The notes below the pieces were generated by a model. The model saw only the letters and a program-made list of their open reading frames with translations. It did not search any database and was not told the DNA's origin. Below are positions 55,675 through 64,000 of a stretch of DNA of 64,000 bases, piece by piece. The first letter of the stretch is position 1. Each line of letters starts with the position of its first letter. Source of the stretch: Rhizoctonia solani. Taxonomy: Eukaryota; Basidiomycota; Agaricomycetes; Cantharellales; Ceratobasidiaceae. Location of the stretch: assembly GCF_016906535.1 (NCBI RefSeq), contig NC_057383.1, positions 1,922,001 to 1,986,000 of the forward strand, written 5' to 3'. Made by a program: the position numbers and the translations under genes.

Positions 55675-57325
55675 AGTCGGGTGAAGTTTCGGTAGTTCGT
55701 GTATGACACAGGTCTCAATTGGGTGGTTAGTGCTCAGCAGGAGATGATCTCAAATTTATTTATACTAATAATTCGGGGATGCTTACCGAGCTCTATGTAT
55801 GATTGCTCAGCTCCATCACGGGCTCACTCAGCAACCCAAGCCTAAGCGCCATGAAAAAGCGCCAGGACGACCCAACAAGTGAGCGAGTTTCGCAATTTAT
55901 GGTATTCCTATGTGAAAATCCAACCAATAACCTATATTTAGAGGCGCAGCTGAGGTTTGAGGGCGGGTTCGCAATCACAAAGTGAAATCATAAGATCGTG
56001 GTTTCCCCTAGAGCTCAGGAGTAATTACCAAGCTCATACAATAGGTTACGCCTGCCGGTCATGTATACGGGCACATACACCCGCAATCCATGCATACGGA
56101 CAAAAGGTGACTATCCGGTAACTAACCCGAGTTGGCTTGGTCGCCTCAAAGGATTTGGATGTGACGCCAGCAAGTCCACCCTCGTGATATCAGTACCAGC
56201 AAGGTATTTTAGATTTCGTTTTAAGTGGTCGAATCAAGTACAAGGGGCCATGGAAAAGGTCGACTTGCTATAGGGGAACTGTTTCAGGAAATTGACCAGA
56301 GTTCAATCAACTTGGGCTACTTCTAGTACGCATCCGTTGAGCCGTCATGACAAAGTTGTAAGCCAGGAGTGAGTACGTGAAATTGGTGTGAAGTTTCAAA
56401 GTTAGCATTTATCAATCGCTCGATCACTTGTCGAGTGTTAAACATATGCTACTTGACAATGATCAAGGATCTCCGATGAGAGGTACCATTCAACAGGGTA
56501 TGGCGAGGAAGGTCCGGTGGAGACAAGTATCATTTTGAACCCTTTCTGAAGAGACCAATGGTTCTGTATTGGGTCTGCGAACGATCACGAGCGATCGGCG
56601 TGAGCACAGCCACTCATTACCCCGGTTACCTCATTGATCGAAGTCAGCAGTCAAGGAGTGACTCAAGAGTCAGGACAAGAGTCAGATACTTGGGTTTGAG
56701 CCCAGAAAGAAGATACACCATGCAATTAGGTGTTGCTTAGTATCAGCAGGCCTGTTTACAATAGTGCATTGTTATGGAAGAGTGTAAAACAACGGATTAG
56801 TAATATCAGGCTGATGCCATAATCTGGAGGGGGTCCTTAAGTCTAGACTTCGTCTTTGTTTGTCAGGTACGACATAGGCAATGTTTTGGAATTTTCCATG
56901 GCACAGGAGAACCAAAGCAACAGTCGCAGGATGAAAGGAGTATGCATAAACAGCGAGTATCTGCCACAAGGTATCTTGCGAGTTATGTCTTCATACCTCA
57001 TGTTCGTAGCTGGCATGAAATGTCTTTGAAATGAATTCGGAATAACGCGCCCTGACAAGCCCTGTGAGCAAACACAGCCATCGGGCCCCTGGCATAAGGA
57101 CCTCCACCACACTTGACTTGTTTTGATAAAAAGCCATTTTTTCTCCGGGGTCACTTGTATTTTCAGCCCTAAAGGTTGGCCATGGACCAAGCAAACCAAT
57201 GGCCCCAATGGGTGTGTCCTTTGGATCCAGAAAGTGGAGTATATCCTGTATGGAATGTAAGTCGTGTGAGGACAACCGACACAATTGCAAGATGCTGACC
57301 TCGTATCTACCAATCTTCCGGCTCC
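55675..57325. other. Intergenic region between divergent GST and ABC transporter genes
   Basis: Should contain both promoters. Short ORFs on both strands have no motifs. No TATA could be assigned with confidence. Confidence 0.45.
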
Positions 57326-60300
57326 ATGACCGCACAGGATCTAACGAACGAATGCATACGAGATACATATACGCTTGCAACTCCAGTATTCCTTGCGATT
57401 TGTATATTATTATATCACTCGGTCTCCACCCTGAGGACAAACTCTTTTTCTCGGATCCAACTTCAATCTTCACGTACCACACTTTGTTCCATATTCAAAC
57501 CTTTCTTAACACTCGAAGAGGCTGAGGCTATAGAGTATGAAACTAAAGGAGATAGTGACGTAGGAGTGGTACCCACCAAGCGCTCTGGATCCCCCATATG
57601 GAAGACAATTACACTTGTTCTTGTCGCACTGCTCGAGACTGTCGCTTGGACTATCCACGGATGCTACCTCTTATTCTTGACCTCCAACACTCGGGGCAAT
57701 ATTTGGTCCTCCTTGTTGGCCCTTGCCACCGCCGCCTCATGGGTCTACGCAGCCATCCGGCCTGTCACCCGAAAACGCGTGGCGACGCCAATATATGATC
57801 TACTTATCTTTTACGTCGTACGATTTGCCGTAGCTATCGTTTCTGCAGGCTCTCTTCTATTCTCCTCTTATGTTTACCGGGACTACATTCCACGGCCACA
57901 GATCGTTGGCCTTGCTGCCGATTTTACCGCCATTTTGGTTGGCCTCAGTGTTCTCCTTAGCTTCCCGATGGGTATCCCCAGTGTTCATGTCGACGCGGGA
58001 GAAATAGGATCGGTGAGTTCGCTTGCGATCCAATTCCGAGTATGACCGACTGACGCTGGGCAATCAAGTCTATCAGCCCAGAAGATTTTACCACCGTCTG
58101 GGGATGGTTCACGTTTACTTGGGTCGGCCCATTACTCAAACGCGTGAGCATATAACCGCAAGCTCATCAGAAGTAACGATTTGTAACGAATTTTGATAGG
58201 GGTCGGCAAAGACATTAGACGAATCTGACGTCTGGAAGCTATCTTCGACGCTCCGCTCTAAACCTCTCTTCACCGCGTTTTCGTCCATCAAATCATCCAA
58301 GCTCCCTCCTTCGTCCTGGGGCTCAACATGGACATTGGCCAAACACCTCTTGCGTGCCAACTCGCGCGACCTCGCACTGGAAGCCATCCTCACATTTTTC
58401 AGCGTATTCTTCGACTACCTTGGCCCCTTCTTCCTCAAGCGCATTCTCGATGCCGTGGAGTCACATGAGCCTGAAATGCGGGCTAGGGCATATGTGCTGG
58501 CGGGGTTGGCTTTTGTCAGCCGCCTTTTGAAGGTGTGTTATTTCGTGATTGGGCAAACTGTGCCGTGAGGCATTTATTCAACCAATACGATCAGGCCCAG
58601 GCGGATGCGCAGCACATGTGGCATGGACGCCGAGCCTCTACTCGAACTCGCTCGGAGATTATGGCAGCGGTATATGACAAGGCACTCAAGCGCAAGGACG
58701 CAGCTGATATGTCCGGTAATAAAAATAAACAAATATCCAAGGGCAGGAAGAAAAAAAGGACCCGATGAAGCAAGAAAAGGCGGGTATTGGCAAGGTGCGT
58801 ATCTTTATTACCTTCAGTATGAGCCATTTGTGAAATGGCTTGGCTCGTAGATAGTTCAGGTTATGTCCGCCGACGCAAGTCGAGTCGGAAAAACAGTGAG
58901 CGGCGCGTATTATATCTATGCCGCACCATTCGAGCTTATATTTGCGTGTATTCTCTTGTACCAGTAAGTGGCATACATTTCAAGTCGAGAAACTTGCTTC
59001 AACGATCGTTTCAGAGTTCTCGGCTGGTCCGCGTTTGCGGGGTGTTTTGTACTTGTACTTGCCATGCCTCTGAATCATTATTTATCAAAGCGCAGTGTTG
59101 CAGTAAGTATTTGAATTGGTTTGTTTATATTCGAACTAATATACATTGCGACGCAGCTCACACGCGGGTTAAGCCATGCAAGGGATAAACGAATGAACGC
59201 TTTGAATGAATTGATTCTGGGTGAGATATCTATGTTTGTCTTGGTTATGGTTGTGTCACTAACGCTTTCTTAGGCGTTAAGTTTATCAAAGTAAGCGCTT
59301 TAAGAATGGTCAACTGTGAATGTATATTGACTGTTTGAAGTTCTTTGCTTGGGAATCGCAATGGATTAAGAGAATTACGAAAAGACGACAGAAGGAGCTA
59401 ACCTGGCTCAAACATGGTAAGTCACATGTTTGCTTGAATAATGGTTGGCACAACTGACGTGCTTGTCATGACATAGAGCGAATCAATCAAATGATGTTTA
59501 ATTTCGTGTGGCAATTAGCGCCTACTATGGTAGCGGTGGTGTCGTTCACGTCATACATCGCCCTTGGGAACGAACTCACCGTATCAGTGGCGTTTACTGT
59601 ATGTACAACGGTGAACCAGGCCATCTTATTACTCATACCAGAATACTCCCAGTCTATCGCGTTGTTCAACATGCTCAAGAACCCGCTGAATATTATCCCT
59701 CAATGGATTGTGACAACCATGCAAGCTGGCGTTTCCCTTGCGCGTATCGCTGCCTTCTTGAGCGAAGATGAAGTGCCGGACATAGTGTCATCTCTCAAAG
59801 GGTCACCGCGGTTGTCCGCGTCCCAAGGTGACCAGATGCGTATCGTTGATGGATCATTCATGTGGAATTCTTCGATAATTCAATCGGCTGAGGGGCAAGA
59901 GCAATCGAGACGGACGCTTTCGTTTGAAGGTGACATCAGTGACGATGAATCAGAAATGTTTTTCGAGCTTCTTGATATTGACTTGGCTATTCCTGAAAAC
60001 AAACTCACCCTCATCACTGGTCCAACAGCGTCTGGTAAAACGGCCTTGCTTATGGCCTTGCTAGGAGAAATGACTCAAACCAGCGGAGAGTTGTATTTAC
60101 CTAAAAGCGAAGGTATCAGTTTTGCGGCTCAAACAAGCTGGTTGGAGCACAAGAGCATCAAGGTAACATCTCTATTATTGTTCATGATCGCCGATGGCTG
60201 ATATAAAGTTGCCGTAAAGGATAACATCCTATTTGGAACTCCGTACGATGAAGAGCGGTACAACCTCGTCCTCGAGTGCTGTGCTCTAAAACCCGATTTG

Positions 60301-63300
60301 GAGATTTTCGAAGATGGAGATTTGACCGAAATTGGCGCTCGGGGTGTTAGTCTATCTGGTGGTCAGAAGGCTCGAGTTGGTACGCGCGTGCATCATCTCG
60401 GAACTAACCATCGAAGCTCATGTTGATGTTTAGCATTGGCACGAGCCGTCTATGCACATACCAAACGTGTCCTGTTAGATGATCCTTTGGCTGCTGGTAC
60501 GCTCCTTCCGTTTACATTTGTTCACAGCATTATTGAAATTGGGTCGGGCAATAAGTTGATAGCCATACAACACGTTTCTTGATTGACAAGTTGTTCAAGG
60601 GACCATTGTTAGAGAACCGTACCGTGGTATGTGTGTTGATGGCAGATTCTTGTCTGGAGCTGATGCTGGATCCGTCCAGATTTTGGTAACACATCATGTT
60701 GAGCTAATGCTGCCATGTGCGCACTATGTTGTTCGCATGTACGATGGCCGAATCGACATGCAGGGTGTCGTCTCTGAGCTACAAGAACAAGGCCACTTGG
60801 ATTATGTTGCGCTCGATGCTGATGCCTCAACCAGCTCAGAACCTGACATAATTGACTCGGGAAAGAATATGATTGATTCGGCTGCTGAAGCCCTGAATTC
60901 ACCAACCTATAGGCGAACCTCTTCTCCTATCCAGGAAATACCGAAGGCCACAGAAACCATAACATCAGCACGGGAATCCCGTTTTGCGGCAAAGGCCGCG
61001 CGACAACGCACGGTGTTTACCGCGCGGGTAGAACCGCCCCCTAGTAAAGGACCAAGGAAATTAGTCCAAGACGAATCGCGGGCAGAGGGCAACGTCAAAT
61101 GGCGAATCTATAAGACCTACCTAAAGGCATCGTGCGTACCAATCATTCGCTAACTGGATTTGGTCACTGATGAATTTGATTGTAGAGGTTATTTTTCTTG
61201 GGTCGTCCTACTATTTTTGATTGTAGGATACCAAACATTCGGTGTGGTGGAGAGGCTATGGTTAAAAACATGGGGTGAAGCATATGGGGTCCATAATTCG
61301 ACCCGGAATCACCACAAACATACACTTAGTGCCGCGCACTATCTCAGCCACCCCAATGAATTCGAGGAGATACAACACGTCTTTGGTTCCCAAATCCATC
61401 CATCCATTTATTATGGTAATTTGTCCCGTGCAGACATCAGTAGCCTGCATGCGGAGTCTATGTCGGAGTGGCATTTGCCTTCCGCCAACTCGGATCCGTA
61501 TTTTTATGTTGGTATATATGCTGGGATCGTGTTTGCTGCTGCGGTTATGGCAACGGTTAACTCTACTGTTCAAGTGAGTGAATGAGTTCCGATTTGGGAA
61601 GCCCCATCGCTCAATCATTTATGGCGTTACGGTAGTTTACAGCATCGCTCCGCGCTTCGAGGCACTTGTTTAATGAACTATTAAGAACGTAAGTTTGCAT
61701 GGCCCTATCTGGTCACAGCCCACTGACTTGTTTGTCCAGTATTGTATACGCCCCAATTCGTTATTTCGATGTTACTCCAGCTGGGCGGTAGGTGGCACCC
61801 GTGCAAACATTGATTCGGGTAAATTTTGACGACCTCTGTATAGAATTCTCAATAGGTTCGGTAGAGATGTTCAAACTGTCGATTCATCCCTCTCCAGCTC
61901 GCTCCGTAACTGCTCGCACTGGCTTGCAACGTTCTTCGCCGGTTTGTTCACCGTATCCGTAATTCTTCCTCCTTTCCTTCTACCCGCAGCGATCATTGCA
62001 TGGTTGTATTATCTCATCGCGTTGAGTTATGTCCGCACCGCTCGAGACTTGAAACGTATGGAGTCGAATAGTCGGAGCCCGATTTTTTCAAGTTTTGCCG
62101 AGGTAGGTGGGGTGTAAGTGAACTTTACCTTGTGCTAATGTGTGCGTTAGGTTTTGGAAGGTATCGTCACCGTGCGAGCCTTCTCAGCTGAACAGAGGTT
62201 CTTTGATAAGCTACATAAGCAAGTAGACGATACGAATACGATGTGGTATCATTTCTGGTTAGTCTCGATCTCATGTTGACGATTACATCACAAAACTCAC
62301 TTGTGTTTATAGGATGCTGAACAGATGGTTAGTGTTTCCCTTGCGACGAACTAACCTGCCTAACTTGACCATGTCAGGCTCCTCCTTCATTTCGACGCCC
62401 TCGCCTCCTTGAGTGTGTTCATTACCACTATCTTCGCAATTTCGGGGCTTTTAGGAAATGGGTTGGCTGCAGTGACGATTACCACCGCCATGTCGTTTAC
62501 GCAGAGCGTGTACTGGTGTTGCCGAACTGCCACCAGTGTGAGTGCCCAGAGTTTGGGAGGTCTTTGTGATACTGATTCAGTTGGTCCAGCTTGAGATGGA
62601 CCTGAATTCCGTCGAACGAGTAGTCGAGTGCGTTCTCTGTGTTGTAGTCGTCTTTTGGATATTGAATTTTTGGACAGGTATCTTGATCTCCCTCAGGAAC
62701 CTAACGGAAAGGACTGCCCGAAGCCTCCAGCTCATTGGCCATCTAACACGTCGAGCGATGCGCTCATCGCAGTTGAAAACCTAGTGATGAGATATTCTCC
62801 AGAATTGGACCCGGTGTTGCATGGTGTATCGTTCAAGCTCCGTCCGCGGGAAAAAGTGGGATTGCTTGGGCGCACGGGTAGTGGCAAGTCGGTGAGTACA
62901 TTTTAAGCGACCGATGGTCAGGGTGACTGAAATATTTATTGTCAATGATAGACGCTGGCGATGAGTGTGAGTATTTTGGAAAATTGAAGATAGGCGACAA
63001 ATTGAATCCGTTATCGTTACGTAGTTCTTGCGGTTCGTTGAGCCAAGTGAGGGAAGCATCCGGATCGACGGCTTGGACATTACGAAAATATCACTACAAG
63101 ACCTGAGATCCAAAATCGTATGTAATGCTCACAAACTGATTGAAAATACTGACTCGCCATCACAAGACCATTATTCCACAAGATCCTGTGCTCTTTTCTG
63201 GAACAGTGCGGTAAGGAAATCAGACTCAGTGCATCGCCACCTGGACCCGGTTGTTTACGCACGTGCGCTTCTTTTTCCAGAGAGAACCTCGACCCATTCA

Positions 63301-63961
63301 GGCAACACACCGACGCAGAGTGCCTGGATGTGCTTCATCGTGTTCAACTCACAGCACCTGTTATCTCGGCACGAACAACACCCGGATCGACACGTCCGCC
63401 ATCCCCGACTTCGTACCCCTATGATGATGAAGGGTTGCTCGACTCGAGATTAACCGTGTCGCTTCACACTCGTGTTAGCGCCGGTGGGGCGAACTTTAGC
63501 CAGGGCCAACGTCAGTTGTTCTCCCTTGCCCGAGCGCTACTTCGGAGAAATTCGGTGAGTGGCAGAGGAATGAAACAAATTCGTTTGCTGATTGTGTTTA
63601 AAGATTGTAATCATGGATGAGTCGACATCAAGTTTGGACTATGCGACCGACCAGAAGATCCAAGATACGATTCGAGAAGAGTTCCAGGATGCATTGACAA
63701 TTACGGTGGCACACAGAATACGTGAGTGCAGTGGGCCACGTCTCAAATGACTCGATTTGGCTGACCCGAGCAAACAAAGGAACCATCATTGATAACGACC
63801 GACTGATGGTGCTGGACAAGGGACACATTATCGAGTTTGATACACCGTGGAATCTAATTGAGCGTGAGGGCGGGTTGTTTAGGGAAATGTGTCTCCAGAG
63901 CGGAACATTTGCGGAGCTCAGGGCTGCTGCTGCGGTCAAGGCGGGGGTTACCTTAGAATAG
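57326..63961 (+). CDS. ABCC/MRP-type full ABC transporter
   Basis: ATG 57326 ([13 protein letters not shown]). The first exon encodes the extra N-terminal membrane domain (TMD0) with at least four spans such as [22 protein letters not shown]1 starts around 58330 ([20 protein letters not shown]). NBD1: Walker A GPTASGKT (about 60021), signature LSGGQKAR (about 60352), Walker [11 protein letters not shown] (about 60468). TMD2 lies at about 61180-62560. NBD2: Walker A GRTGSGKS (about 62869), signature FSQGQRQL (about 63495), Walker [11 protein letters not shown] (about 63610), H-loop TVAHRI (about 63706), stop 63959-63961. NBD1 has Asp where NBD2 has the catalytic Glu, as usual in ABCC. Expected to export glutathione conjugates or drugs at vacuole or plasma membrane. 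About 25 short introns. Confidence 0.92.
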
Positions 63962-64000
63962 GGCTAATGTGTACGTTGAATGCGGTGATGTGTGACGTTA
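63962..64000 (+). other. 3' flank of the ABC transporter
   Basis: Only 39 bp remain after the stop codon; nothing can be assigned. Confidence 0.5.

Overview
The window looks like nuclear DNA of a filamentous basidiomycete. Evidence: many introns of about 50-60 nt with GTAAG-like donors and CTAAC/CTAAT-type branch sites, chromodomain-bearing Ty3/gypsy elements, a Ty1/copia element, a DUF2235 protein, ABCC transporter, PMS1/PMS2-type MutL and P450. A Rhizoctonia/Ceratobasidiaceae-type genome would fit, but that is inference. All readings were made by eye.

Left third (1-20772) is a nest of four LTR elements, each boundary resolved by its target-site duplication (TSD). Element C lies on the minus strand; its 5' LTR is 20326-20772 and its 3' end is off the left edge. 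C interrupts a host gene that resumes at 20773. Inside C sit element A (437-6873, TSD CTCAT) and element R (7179-19808, TSD AATGT). Inside the left LTR of R sits element B (7603-14004, TSD CAGTG). A and B are sister chromoviruses with gag, a -1 frameshift site, and pol ending in a chromodomain. Each carries few disabling lesions. R has no reverse transcriptase. Its body holds a decayed Gag-like plus-strand gene and, on the minus strand, an intron-containing geminivirus/genomovirus-type Rep gene (HUH nuclease plus SF3 helicase). This Rep inside an LTR-bounded element is the most unusual thing in the window.

Middle (20773-36970) is gene-poor and decayed: the interrupted host gene with tandemly duplicated exons, a DUF2235 (Tle1-like hydrolase) gene, an RPB9-like gene, a TB2/DP1-HVA22 family gene, and two tandem copies of an unrecognised multi-exon gene. 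Several of these show small frame breaks.

Right part: a Ty1/copia element on the minus strand (36972-42634, TSD GAAAT) whose protease, integrase and RT each lost a catalytic Asp by a CpG-type transition. Then come ordinary genes: an MDR-family reductase, a P450, PMS1, a glutathione S-transferase (all minus strand) and a full-length ABCC/MRP transporter (plus strand).

A theme links the repeats. By eye, all 19 differences between paired LTRs of A and B, and both differences in the copia pair, are CpG to TpG/CpA changes. This points to methylation-driven or RIP-like mutation as the silencing force. The gypsy elements A, B and C share a self-priming layout: a 12-13 nt site just after the LTR complements a segment about 30 nt downstream of the LTR TATA box.
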